Virus record (IMG/VR): IMGVR_UViG_3300029798_000022
Coordinates: 1 to 29,474 of that record
Strand: one strand, 5' to 3'
From: a virus
Length of the DNA: 29,474 bases
Shown: positions 7,983-15,694 of the stretch, piece by piece
How positions within the stretch are numbered: the first letter of the stretch is position 1
Layout of the letters: every line of letters starts with the position of its first letter
Position numbers and translations under genes: made by a program
Notes under the pieces: generated by a model
Database searches by the model: none
The model's input: only the letters and a program-made list of their open reading frames with translations
Told to the model about the DNA's origin: nothing

Positions 7983-8324
7983 ATGGCACTCGGTTTAAAT
8001 AAAATCCTCATAGCAGGTACTTATGCAAATACGCCAGCTTCGTATTTTCAAAACGCTTCAAACATTGCTGCAACCACTCTTGGAAATGTCGTACCTGCTG
8101 GAACTTATCTAGTAGTTGGCGCATCCAATGTGGTCATTCAAACTGTCACCAATTACAACACCACTTCTAATGTGGCTACATGGTCAAATGTGTATCCTAT
8201 TAACTCAGGTGGTATGGTTATTTCTGACGGTGTGAATCTGCAGTTATTGGCTACTACCAACGCTACAGTGCAATTAGTGACTGTAAATGGTGGTTCTCCT
8301 GTATCTGGCACTTTCTTAAGTTAA
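7983..8324 (+). CDS. Small beta-rich head protein
   Basis: 113 residues, rich in Thr, Asn, Val and Gly with alternating hydrophobic strands (TYLVVGASNVVIQTVTNYN) and almost no charge, so probably a single beta domain. It follows the capsid gene by 12 bases with the ribosome-binding site AAGGAGAA. Position and size suit a capsid decoration or head-completion protein, but no family is recognised. Size and style resemble the two related proteins at 13245 and 21203. Confidence 0.72.
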   Translation: MALGLNKILIAGTYANTPASYFQNASNIAATTLGNVVPAGTYLVVGASNVVIQTVTNYNTTSNVATWSNVYPINSGGMVISDGVNLQLLATTNATVQLVTVNGGSPVSGTFLS

Positions 8325-8334
8325 GGGGTAATAA

Positions 8335-8808
8335 ATGGCTAATCCAGATTCAGTATCACAGTATTACCTTGATAGTTTCGGGAATGGTCGTATTGCTGTT
8401 AATCAGCAAACCACTTTTAACACAACGGGAAATGCTACTGTAACTGGTATCAAACTTCCGTTGTTAAGCGGTGGATTGACTAATGCTAATGCAACAGTTG
8501 GTTCTGGCGGTGTTATTGTTCGTAGAATTACTGTAAATAATCCAGTTGGTAATATTGCCAATGTGGTCATTTCAGTCACTACTAGCTCTGACGGCAACAT
8601 TTCTAACGCTGTAGTAGCCAATAGTACGCTTACCAATTTGACTGGTGCTGGTACTTACCAAGACCTGACGATTGCTAGTCCGTACAACAGCAGTTCTGCT
8701 ATTACTGGTTTTACAACACAAGCACTATATGTCAATGTCAATACTGGAAGCGGTAATGTTTCCAATACTGCGACTGTTGCCGTATATGGCGATGTAGTGA
8801 GTTTCTAA
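8335..8808 (+). CDS. Beta-rich virion protein
   Basis: 157 residues, strongly beta and Asn/Thr/Gly/Val-rich, with patterns such as VIVRRITVNNPVGNIANVVISV and TQALYVNVNTGSGNVSNTATV that suggest an Ig-like or jelly-roll domain. Few charged residues and no cysteine. Ribosome-binding site AAGGGGTAA. It lies between the capsid gene and the adaptor, so a decoration or minor head protein is likely; exact role unknown. Confidence 0.72.
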   Translation: MANPDSVSQYYLDSFGNGRIAVNQQTTFNTTGNATVTGIKLPLLSGGLTNANATVGSGGVIVRRITVNNPVGNIANVVISVTTSSDGNISNAVVANSTLTNLTGAGTYQDLTIASPYNSSSAITGFTTQALYVNVNTGSGNVSNTATVAVYGDVVSF

Positions 8809-8809
8809 A

Positions 8810-9148
8810 ATGTCAAATATCTTCGTAACCAATCGTTCTGACAAAAAGCTAAAAGATGGCTATGCAGGAGTGTTTTATAGTTTCCCTAAAGATGAAACTG
8901 TAGAGATCCCTGAAGATGTAGCTCGTCACATTTTTGGTTATGGAGATGACAACAAAGAGCCTTATTTGGCAAGGTTAGGATGGATCATCTCTCAAAATGA
9001 CTTGGAAAAAGGCATGGAGCTTTTATCCCAGTGGGAGATTTCTACCCAACCCCCAAGCAAGAACCAATCGTTATCCCCGTTGGTGGAAAGAGTACCCCTC
9101 CCAACCTCTAGGAAGGGCGGGGGAAAAGTCCTTCAAGCGGTAGCATGA
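8810..9148 (+). CDS. Small head-region hypothetical protein
   Basis: 112 residues; ATG one base after the preceding stop. The N-terminal 75 residues look like a compact domain (VFYSFPKDETVEIPEDVARHIFGYG, LARLGWIISQNDLEKGMELLSQW), while the C-terminal 35 are Pro/Ser/Lys-rich and probably disordered. The pattern of phage proteins describing an acidic VEIPEDVARHIFG motif beside adaptor genes is familiar, but I cannot give it a function. Possibly a head-completion protein. Confidence 0.72.
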   Translation: MSNIFVTNRSDKKLKDGYAGVFYSFPKDETVEIPEDVARHIFGYGDDNKEPYLARLGWIISQNDLEKGMELLSQWEISTQPPSKNQSLSPLVERVPLPTSRKGGGKVLQAVA

Positions 9149-9162
9149 GTTATGGTCAATAA

Positions 9163-10080
9163 ATGGCAACGCTTAATTCGTACATTACGGAAGTCCGTAG
9201 GTTACTGCATGATGCTAACGGGAATTTCTATAGCGATTCGCAGTTAACCGATTACATTAACTCTGCCAGAGAAAGAGCTGTCAGAGATACTGGATGTTTG
9301 CGTGAAATTGTTGTTACGCAAACGCCATGTCAAGTCGCACCCACAGCAACCATTGGTGGTGTGACACCAACTAACCCAACTGCATGGGTAGCAAATACAG
9401 CCGTTACTTTAAACAGTTTTGTATTTTCAAATATTTTTATTTATCAATACACTACTGCGGGAACTTCAGGATCTACTGCTCCCGCTTACCCTGCTAGTGG
9501 CACAAACAATTACAGCAATTACCCTCCAACAGCTCCCTTTGCAGACGGATCAGCTCAGTTAACTTATGTGGGTAATTGTGAAAATATTAGCTATGCAGCT
9601 TTAACTCAATTGATGGGGTCATCCCCATTGTCACCAAGCTCTGGCAATACAGTCTTAGACATTATCAACATCAATCTGTACTGGGGTAACACTCGTGTAC
9701 CGATGGATTATTTGGCATGGAGTGACTTCAATGCTCGTTTGCGCTTTTGGCAAAACTACATTGGCAGACCTTTAGCCTTTAGTATTTACGGGCAAGGACA
9801 GATCTATTTAGGACCAGTACCCGATCAAATTTATCAAATTGAGATTGATTGCGTAGTCTTGCCTAATCCATTGTCATTAAACACGCCAGCAGTAACGGAT
9901 GTCATTAACGATCCGTATAGCACTATGGTTAAGTTCTACGCTGCTTATTTAGCTAAGTATTACGAGCAAAGTTACGGGGAAGCCGAAATTTACAAGCAGG
10001 AATACAGCAAGCAAGGCGCAAGTGTCATTAACAGCACCTTTACTCGTAGGATTCCTAGCGTTTACAGTAGCCCAATGTAA
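9163..10080 (+). CDS. Head-tail adaptor protein
   Basis: 305-residue protein. The N-terminal helices (LNSYITEVRRLLHDANGNFYSDSQLTDYINSARERAVRDTGC) are a hallmark of podovirus head-tail connector/adaptor proteins in the P22 gp4-like class. A large insertion (about 60-150) of Thr/Asn/Ala-rich beta sequence follows (VAPTATIGGVTPTNPTAW). The C-terminal part has LRFWQNYIGRPLAFSIYGQGQIYLGPVPDQIYQIEIDC, a strand block seen in the same family, and ends with a helix containing YAAYLAKYYEQSYGEAEIYKQEY. It would dock beneath the portal. It has a weak ribosome-binding site. Confidence 0.75.
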   Translation: MATLNSYITEVRRLLHDANGNFYSDSQLTDYINSARERAVRDTGCLREIVVTQTPCQVAPTATIGGVTPTNPTAWVANTAVTLNSFVFSNIFIYQYTTAGTSGSTAPAYPASGTNNYSNYPPTAPFADGSAQLTYVGNCENISYAALTQLMGSSPLSPSSGNTVLDIININLYWGNTRVPMDYLAWSDFNARLRFWQNYIGRPLAFSIYGQGQIYLGPVPDQIYQIEIDCVVLPNPLSLNTPAVTDVINDPYSTMVKFYAAYLAKYYEQSYGEAEIYKQEYSKQGASVINSTFTRRIPSVYSSPM

Positions 10081-10082
10081 TC

Positions 10083-12104
10083 ATGGCTGCTGCTGAACAG
10101 AAAAAATCGTACCAAGTTGTTAAGCAGTTTAAAGGGCTTAATACCAAGGCAGACCGTACAGCCATTGATGAATCTGAATTTTCTTGGATTGAGAACGCAC
10201 AGCCTATCGGTTTTGGTAACATTAAAATTACCCCGAACAGTTCGGCAGTCACCAACGCTTCAAATGTAGCCGTTACCTTTTCAAATGATGTCATTTATCT
10301 GACATCGTGCAATATTGATGTTACAGACTATGTAGTAGCCTTTTTGACCGATGGTAGCGCTGAATATTACAACATTGCCACTAAAGTTAAGGGTACGGTA
10401 GCTACTGCGGGTACTTTTTCTACTTCCGTTGTTTCTAATCAATACCCAATCAATACTACCCAGTGGTACAACGACAGGATGCTTATTCTTGATCCAGCCA
10501 AGGGGTATTTTTCTTGGGATGGCAACAATGTAGTCACTATTGGCTCAGTAGGCTCAATTGGCATCACCAATTCAGGATCAGGGTACAACACTGCTCCTAC
10601 CGTTGTTATCTCTGGATATGACCAGACAGGCGGTACTCAAGCTAATGCGACTTCTAGTTTAGTCAGTGGTGGTAGCACTGTAGGCTTTGTTTCTTTATCA
10701 AATGGCGGATCTGGCTATACCAATGGCGCTAATTTAACCGTTACTTTTAGCGGTGGTGGTGGATCGGGAGCTAGTGCGGTAGCGGGAATTACTACTTTTG
10801 CTACGGGTACAGTCTATGTCAATGTGATTTCAGGTGGATCAGGATATACCAACGCAGCCAATATTGGGGTAACTATCTCAGGTGGCGGTGGTACAGGCGC
10901 TGCGGGAACACCAATTATTTCAGGAAACGCTGTTACTTCGGTCATTATGACCAATAACGGTACGGGCTATACCAACTCTGCCAACATCACAGCAACCATT
11001 ACTGGCGGTGGCGGAACAGGCGCTGTTCTAAAAGCTGGCGTAAACACTCAAAACAATGTGGGAATAGCGAGCTTCTCAGGGCGTGTTTGGATTGCCCAAG
11101 GGCGAACTATCTACTATTCTGCTGCGGGGTCTTATACGGACTTTACAAGCGTTTCTGCGGGATCTGTAACACTAACGGACAGTACATTACATGGCAACAT
11201 ACAGCAGCTTCTTTCTGCTAATAACTTTTTGTATATTTTTGGGGATGATTCCATCAATGTATTTTCGGATGTTAGGGTTACTACTAGCGGTACTACTTTA
11301 TTTACTAACACCAATGTAAGCGCATCGGTAGGGACTAAGTTAGCGTATGCTATTTTTCCTTACTTCAGGTCTGTGTTGTTTATGAATAACTACGGTATTT
11401 ATGCCTTAGTAGGTTCAACAACTAGCAAAATATCCGATTCCCTTGACGGGATGTTCCCAAATATTGACTTTGCCACCGAAGAAGTTACTGCTGGACAAGT
11501 GCTTTTAAACAACATTTTGTGCGCTGCGTTTAATTTTAGATACTACGATGCCGTATTTACTCAAAGCTATCGCTACATTCAAGTAGTGTTTTTTGAAAAG
11601 AAATGGTTTATTACAAGCCAAGGTAACGATCTTCAGTACACCACTTCTGTACCTGTAAGTGGAATTATCAATATGTACGGTGTAAGAGGCAGAGATTTGT
11701 ACCGCTTATATCAGGATTCAACATCGGCAATTACTAGCCGTATTCAGACTGCTTTGTTGCCGATGGGTGATCCAATTCGCACTAAACAAGCGCTTAAATT
11801 TGCGGTTGAGGCTACGGTCACTTCTGGCGTGGAATTGAGTGTCACAGTAGATTCTGAATCAGGGTCTAGTCCCGCTTATATATTGGGTAATTACATCACT
11901 TGGTTTAATACTTCTGGCACTACCATCCCTTGGATTAACAACGGTTCTACTGTAATATCTTGGATAGGTGGTACAGGGTATGAACTGTACAAGTCAGATG
12001 CGCAACAATGGGGTAAATATTTAGGGTTGACACAAACTTCAAACTCAGTAGGTTTTGTGGTCAATACATTTGAATTTGAACATGAATTGAGAGTGAGGTT
12101 CTAA
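10083..12104 (+). CDS. P22 gp10-like tail stabilisation/hub protein with GSGYT repeats
   Basis: 673 residues. The N-terminus (FKGLNTKADRTAIDESEFSWIENAQP) and the later beta-propeller-like blades (GIASFSGRVWIAQGRTIYYS at about 325-345, QQLLSANNFLYIFGDDSINVFS, FRSVLFMNNYGIYAL, YRYIQVVFFEKKWFITSQG) match packaged-DNA stabilisation/tail hub proteins of podoviruses. These plug the portal-adaptor channel. Residues about 155-320 are an insertion of four imperfect 40-odd-residue repeats around GSGYT(N)xA and GGGGTGA. They are probably surface-exposed Ig-like or glycine-rich beta modules. The gene starts two bases after the adaptor stop. Confidence 0.75.
   Translation: MAAAEQKKSYQVVKQFKGLNTKADRTAIDESEFSWIENAQPIGFGNIKITPNSSAVTNASNVAVTFSNDVIYLTSCNIDVTDYVVAFLTDGSAEYYNIATKVKGTVATAGTFSTSVVSNQYPINTTQWYNDRMLILDPAKGYFSWDGNNVVTIGSVGSIGITNSGSGYNTAPTVVISGYDQTGGTQANATSSLVSGGSTVGFVSLSNGGSGYTNGANLTVTFSGGGGSGASAVAGITTFATGTVYVNVISGGSGYTNAANIGVTISGGGGTGAAGTPIISGNAVTSVIMTNNGTGYTNSANITATITGGGGTGAVLKAGVNTQNNVGIASFSGRVWIAQGRTIYYSAAGSYTDFTSVSAGSVTLTDSTLHGNIQQLLSANNFLYIFGDDSINVFSDVRVTTSGTTLFTNTNVSASVGTKLAYAIFPYFRSVLFMNNYGIYALVGSTTSKISDSLDGMFPNIDFATEEVTAGQVLLNNILCAAFNFRYYDAVFTQSYRYIQVVFFEKKWFITSQGNDLQYTTSVPVSGIINMYGVRGRDLYRLYQDSTSAITSRIQTALLPMGDPIRTKQALKFAVEATVTSGVELSVTVDSESGSSPAYILGNYITWFNTSGTTIPWINNGSTVISWIGGTGYELYKSDAQQWGKYLGLTQTSNSVGFVVNTFEFEHELRVRF
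10559..11040 (+). repeat. Four imperfect ~125-bp tandem repeats (GSGYT modules)
   Basis: The codons for GSGY/GTGY recur near 10577, 10708, 10837 and 10960, spaced about 131, 129 and 123 bases. Units two to four each end in a run encoding GGGG(S/T)GA. They sit inside the gp10-like gene and preserve its frame. The DNA copies are diverged, so this is an old protein-level repeat rather than a recent expansion. Confidence 0.7.
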
Positions 12105-12956
12105 ATGGCTGGAGTTCCGTTTATCTTTGGTAATGCTACAACGAGCATACCGTTAACCAATTTAGATGCCAATTTTAATACTGGCTTAACTATTGGAAAT
12201 ACCACCGTTGGTCTAGGAAACACTGTTACCACGCTTGGTAATGTGACTATAGCTAATGCAACAACTATATCGGCTGCTGGTAATGTATTTTTAGCAACTT
12301 CTAGTGGTAGTGTAGGTATTGGAACTACATCACCTACTGTAGAATTAGATGTTATTGGGCAAATTAGATGTGTTCAAACTCAAGCTGCATCTACTGGAGC
12401 TATTATTTTACGCCAAAATTCAGGCAATACAGTTGGCGGGTATATCCAATGGGTAGATAACGCCAATGTGGCTGAAAAAGGCTGGATTGCAGTTAATCCA
12501 ACTGCAAATATGCAGTTTTCTACAAATGGGTTAGTTTCTGAAACACTTGATTCAGGTGGAAGAAGAACAAATGCTTATCAAACATTCTTTGGTGTAAAAA
12601 AAGACAATGGTGTTGATGTAAGTGCGACAACTTATCCAGTTATTTTTAATAATGCATATTACAATACTGGCTCTGCATATAATGGCACTACTGGATTATT
12701 TACTGCACCTGTAGCAGGAAGATATTTCTTTCAAATAGAAGGTTTAAGCACTTTATCTACTGTTTTAGAAATGTCTCTTTTTGTAAATGGTGGATATTTC
12801 TTATCTGGTAGAAATGTTGGGTCAGCCTATGCAAGCACAGCATATTGCACAGCAATAATTCAATTAAATGCAAGTGATACAGTTGGTGTTCAAATAGCAG
12901 GAGGAACTATGTACGGTTCAGGTTTCAATCAATTTACTGGTTATTTATTAGGATAA
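12105..12956 (+). CDS. Tail fibre/appendage with C-terminal C1q-like head
   Basis: 283 residues. Residues 26-57 hold a GNTTVGLGNT-type repeat module shared with the fibre at 14081. Residues 69-85 (SVGIGTTSPTVELDVIGQI) form the short motif common before shaft domains of trimeric fibres. Residues about 159-283 resemble a C1q/TNF-type globular domain: a strand ending in NNAYYNTGSAYNGTTGLFTAP, then VAGRYFFQIEG, a SLFVNGG turn, and a closing FNQFTGYLL strand. Such domains trimerise and bind surface ligands, so it likely contacts the host. The start abuts the gp10-like stop. The 3' half is visibly more AT-rich than its neighbours, hinting at exchange. Confidence 0.75.
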   Translation: MAGVPFIFGNATTSIPLTNLDANFNTGLTIGNTTVGLGNTVTTLGNVTIANATTISAAGNVFLATSSGSVGIGTTSPTVELDVIGQIRCVQTQAASTGAIILRQNSGNTVGGYIQWVDNANVAEKGWIAVNPTANMQFSTNGLVSETLDSGGRRTNAYQTFFGVKKDNGVDVSATTYPVIFNNAYYNTGSAYNGTTGLFTAPVAGRYFFQIEGLSTLSTVLEMSLFVNGGYFLSGRNVGSAYASTAYCTAIIQLNASDTVGVQIAGGTMYGSGFNQFTGYLLG

Positions 12957-12960
12957 AAAA

Positions 12961-13224
12961 ATGGCAACTTACACAATTACACTATCAGATTCAGAAGATA
13001 AAGCTCTTGGAGTAGCAGCAGTATCTCAAGACTTTTGGATTCAAAATGCAGTACATGAGCGTTGCAGAATTGCAATGGAAGAAATTATTGCTGCTGAAGT
13101 TCAGCGTTTATTAGCTGAAGGAAAGTCTATTACTGGCTCTAAAGACGATATAGTTATGTCAGCACCAGTTAAATCTGCTGCTGAAAAACAAGCCGAATAT
13201 GAGGCAAGTTTGCAAACTGTTTAA
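12961..13224 (+). CDS. Small conserved phage protein after fibre gene
   Basis: 87 residues, beginning MATYTITLSDSEDKALG and continuing with an acidic helical core (FWIQNAVHERCRIAMEEIIAAEVQRLLAEG, about 26-55). I have a strong impression of this N-terminal pattern from small proteins next to phage fibre or structural genes, but no established function. It has AGGAT as ribosome-binding site. A fibre assembly helper is one guess from position. Confidence 0.7.
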   Translation: MATYTITLSDSEDKALGVAAVSQDFWIQNAVHERCRIAMEEIIAAEVQRLLAEGKSITGSKDDIVMSAPVKSAAEKQAEYEASLQTV

Positions 13225-13244
13225 TTTTTTACAAGGAGAATGAC

Positions 13245-13571
13245 ATGGGCATTAACGCTTTCTGCAAAACTGGCAACACCGTTACTTTTACGGCTGGCGT
13301 TACTGCGCCCACACCTGTACAAGTGTCATCTACTACTTTAGGTGGTAATCAGTATCGGATTATCAATGCTGGATCAACGCTAGTATTTTTGGGTTATGGC
13401 AACGATGCTGCAACTGCTAATACTGCTTCAGCCAATGTAACCAGTACGGGATTAGCTTTTCCATTGTTAGCGGGTACAGATGAAATTTTGACCTTTGCTC
13501 CCAATGCTTACTTTACTGGCACAAGTACGGCTAATGCCGTTGTGTACATTACCCCAGGTGACGGTGTATGA
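13245..13571 (+). CDS. Small beta-rich virion protein, paralogue of the one at 21203
   Basis: 108 residues, beta-rich and nearly uncharged, with AAGGAGAATG as a strong ribosome-binding site. It ends VVYITPGDGV; the 114-residue protein at 21203 ends CYITPGEGI, and both share the order N-terminal TVTF/TVSV strand, an N(A/N)G(S/N)(T)xV(F/Y)(L/V)G strand, then a hydrophobic FPLLA/IPVLA segment. These look like two copies of one domain, perhaps a capsid or fibre decoration unit. The stop overlaps a 9-codon ORF (ATG 13568), and the HNH gene follows. Confidence 0.7.
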   Translation: MGINAFCKTGNTVTFTAGVTAPTPVQVSSTTLGGNQYRIINAGSTLVFLGYGNDAATANTASANVTSTGLAFPLLAGTDEILTFAPNAYFTGTSTANAVVYITPGDGV

Positions 13572-13599
13572 CCATCATAGGAGTAAATGTAGTATGATG

Positions 13600-13620
13600 A
13601 AACCTTCCATTAGGAGGTTT
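13600..13620 (+). promoter_or_regulatory. Hairpin masking the HNH gene ribosome-binding site
   Basis: AAACCTTC (13600-13607) can pair with GGAGGTTT (13613-13620) through a 5-base loop, with one G-U pair. The 3' arm contains most of the AGGAGG Shine-Dalgarno sequence (13612-13617), so folding would block translation of the HNH gene starting at 13622. A comparable arrangement is established for phage T4 I-TevI, where a hairpin in long transcripts limits expression of the homing enzyme. Confidence 0.5.
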
Positions 13621-13621
13621 T

Positions 13622-14077
13622 ATGAAAGTTTGCAGATGTTGTAACAAAGAAAAAGATTTAAAAGATTTTTATGCAAGATACGCAAAATGTAAAAGTTGTT
13701 GCAATGAGGTTAAAAAGAAATATAGAGCATCGGAAATAGGTAAAGCAGTAAGAAAGCGAGAGGCTGTAAACGCAAGGATAACTGGAAAACAGCAAGTTAG
13801 ACAAAAGCGTTATGAGCAGACTGAAAAAGGTAAATTGCAACAAAAGAAATATGATGCAAAGCGTTACGAAGGAGTTGAAGGTAAAGCTAGAATGGCAGCC
13901 AAAAATGCTGTGAAATATGCGTTAAAAGTAGGAAAATTAGTTAAAGAACCCTGTTGGATTTGTGGAGAAAATATGTCAGAAGCGCATCACCCATCTTATG
14001 CAAAAGATATGCGGTTAGCCGTTACATGGCTATGTTCTGCCCATCACAACGCAATTCATAATCCAAGAGGGGTATAA
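13622..14077 (+). CDS. HNH endonuclease, probable free-standing homing enzyme
   Basis: 151 residues. An N-terminal Cys-rich knuckle (CRCC at 4-7; CKSC at 23-26) and a long very basic middle (30-110) precede the nuclease. The C-terminal part has C111-x2-C114 and C138-x2-H141 framing AHHPSY (121-126) and HHNAIHN (141-147), the layout of zinc-bound beta-beta-alpha HNH nucleases. It interrupts a row of fibre genes, is AT-rich and lysine-rich unlike them, and has its own ribosome-binding site in a hairpin. These are typical features of a mobile homing endonuclease. Its target site is unknown; a neighbouring gene is the usual case. Confidence 0.82.
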   Translation: MKVCRCCNKEKDLKDFYARYAKCKSCCNEVKKKYRASEIGKAVRKREAVNARITGKQQVRQKRYEQTEKGKLQQKKYDAKRYEGVEGKARMAAKNAVKYALKVGKLVKEPCWICGENMSEAHHPSYAKDMRLAVTWLCSAHHNAIHNPRGV

Positions 14078-14080
14078 GAC

Positions 14081-14746
14081 ATGGTCCTTAAGGTCGTTAC
14101 AAGCGGAACTACTACTAACGGTACAGTAACCTCAATTACTGCGGGTACTGGCATCAATGTTAGCCCTAGTCCTATTACGACTACTGGTACGGTTGCGCTT
14201 GCCAATACAACTGTTACGGCTGGCACTTATGGCAATGCCACTATCAACGGGGTATTTACGGTTGATGCTCAAGGTAGATTGACTAATGCTGCCAATGTGG
14301 TGATTAGCGGTACTTCTCCTGGTGGTGTTGCGGGTGGAGATCTTACTGGTACATATCCTAGCCCTACTTTAAATACTAGCGGTGTAGCTGCGGGTGTTTA
14401 CGGCAATGCAACCACTGTTTCACAAGTTACCGTTGATGCCAAAGGCAGAGTAACCACAGCATCAAATGTAGCAATTGCTATTGCTAACACAGCAATTACG
14501 GGTGGAAACATTACCCTTGGTAACACCACAATTGGTTTGGGTAATACGGCTACAACCGTTGGAAACTTAACATTAACTAATGTGACTATTCCTAGCGGAA
14601 CAATGAATGTCACCATTATTAACAGCACTTCCAATACGGCTGCAAACGCCACTTTTGGCACATCAAGTTTGTTATTAGTACCTGCTGCGTTTCTCATCAT
14701 TAACTTAAACGGTGTTAATGTCAAAATCCCTTACTACTCGGTCTAA
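14081..14746 (+). CDS. Tail fibre-like repeat protein
   Basis: 221 residues, low charge, Thr/Asn/Gly/Val-rich. Two copies of a 28-30-residue unit occur at about 46-75 and 104-132, around [23 protein letters not shown] and [19 protein letters not shown]. They are separated by [13 protein letters not shown] (85-97), a motif found in many phage fibres. Residues 142-171 repeat the [10 protein letters not shown] module of the fibre at 12105. The hydrophobic end ([23 protein letters not shown]) looks like a capping strand block. Probably a trimeric fibre or its distal part; it follows the HNH gene by three bases. Confidence 0.75.
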   Translation: MVLKVVTSGTTTNGTVTSITAGTGINVSPSPITTTGTVALANTTVTAGTYGNATINGVFTVDAQGRLTNAANVVISGTSPGGVAGGDLTGTYPSPTLNTSGVAAGVYGNATTVSQVTVDAKGRVTTASNVAIAIANTAITGGNITLGNTTIGLGNTATTVGNLTLTNVTIPSGTMNVTIINSTSNTAANATFGTSSLLLVPAAFLIINLNGVNVKIPYYSV

Positions 14747-14747
14747 C

Positions 14748-14969
14748 ATGGATAGCCAATTTTTGTTTAATATCGTTGCTACCCTTGCGGGAACTCTAGT
14801 CGGGTGGGTTCTCAAGGTCTTATGGGATGCTGTGCGTGATCTTCGTGATGATGTCAAGGAGATTGAAAAAGGCTGTGTAATGAAGGATGATTACCGTATT
14901 GATATTGCAGAGATCAAAGGGATGTTGGCTAGAATCTTTGATAAGCTCGATACAAAGGCTGATAAGTGA
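14748..14969 (+). CDS. Small membrane-anchored coiled-coil protein
   Basis: 73 residues from ATG 14748, one base after the fibre stop; the upstream start at 14712 would overlap the fibre gene by 35 bases and is unlikely. Residues 5-27 (FLFNIVATLAGTLVGWVLKVLWD) form one membrane segment, followed by a heptad-rich charged helix (about 28-73, DLRDDVKEIEKG to DKLDTKADK). This small TM-plus-coil type recurs in phages. A holin-like or lysis-accessory role is possible, but it lies 6 kb from the endolysin. Confidence 0.75.
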   Translation: MDSQFLFNIVATLAGTLVGWVLKVLWDAVRDLRDDVKEIEKGCVMKDDYRIDIAEIKGMLARIFDKLDTKADK

Positions 14970-15307
14970 ATTTCGAGACCCTCTCCATTGTTAAATTTGG
15001 CGATAAAGATTCGCTAGGAGAGTTTTTGTTTGAAAATGGCACTCAACACAAGCTATTTCAGGATACTTTCATGGATAAAGGCATTTCAGTGCCTATTTTC
15101 CCTATAACGGATGCTGATACAGACAATTTAGATGATTGGTTACTGGCTCATCAGGTAGAGCATCAGGCTTTTTCATCGCTATTAGGATTAAATAATCCAT
15201 TCAATATGTTGGATGTGGACTTTAATAATGAAAATGATTTCTACGATTGGATAGCTTCCCACTTGTACATTCATCAGCAAATTGCTGCTGCCCTTAACCT
15301 TTCATAG
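14966..15307 (+). CDS. Hypothetical protein, His/Asp-rich
   Basis: 113 residues starting at GTG 14966, which overlaps the preceding TGA (GTGA). Two similar helical blocks each end in a His-rich helix: LDDWLLAHQVEHQAFSSLLGL (about 54-74) and FYDWIASHLYIHQQIAAALNL (about 92-112). Together they suggest an internal duplication, with histidines that could bind metal. Mostly acidic. I recognise this type only as a phage hypothetical. Confidence 0.7.
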   Translation: MNFETLSIVKFGDKDSLGEFLFENGTQHKLFQDTFMDKGISVPIFPITDADTDNLDDWLLAHQVEHQAFSSLLGLNNPFNMLDVDFNNENDFYDWIASHLYIHQQIAAALNLS

Positions 15308-15313
15308 GCAAAT

Positions 15314-15694
15314 ATGGATAACGCTTCCCCCTCCCCAAAAAAAATGGAAAATCCAGCTTTAGCTACACAACCTATTAACCAGGATGTGATGGATTTAGTT
15401 GCAAACAAAGGCAAGCCTAAAAATGATCTTAAAGTTGAACAAGCCAAAGAGCAGATTAAAAAAATAATTGCAGAACAAAAACTTGATCCTCAAAAAATTG
15501 TCCGTTCTGGTCAATTAGCTGAGTTTGCATTAAAAGACAACAAGTCTTATCCAATGATTGTTCAACAAGCAATTAAAGAAGGCTTGGCAAATCCTGAGGA
15601 TGCCAACGAACCTATGAATCCTAAAGAATTGGCTGGGATGGTTTCCGCTGGCAAAATAGCGCAAATGATTATTGATGAAGGGCAAGGAGTATGA
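15314..15694 (+). CDS. Hypothetical protein upstream of ejection genes
   Basis: 126 residues, mostly helical and charged (KVEQAKEQIKKIIAEQKLDPQKIV about 40-63; GMVSAGKIAQMIIDEGQGV at the end). No membrane segment or cysteine. Its stop overlaps the next ATG (ATGA at 15691), so it is translated with the ejection-protein block and may be a small internal virion protein. No family recognised. Confidence 0.7.
   Translation: MDNASPSPKKMENPALATQPINQDVMDLVANKGKPKNDLKVEQAKEQIKKIIAEQKLDPQKIVRSGQLAEFALKDNKSYPMIVQQAIKEGLANPEDANEPMNPKELAGMVSAGKIAQMIIDEGQGV

Noticed and set aside
14398-14724. Antisense 108-codon hydrophobic frame inside the fibre gene
   Set aside because: Arises from Thr/Asn/Val-rich codons read backwards; no independent start signal.
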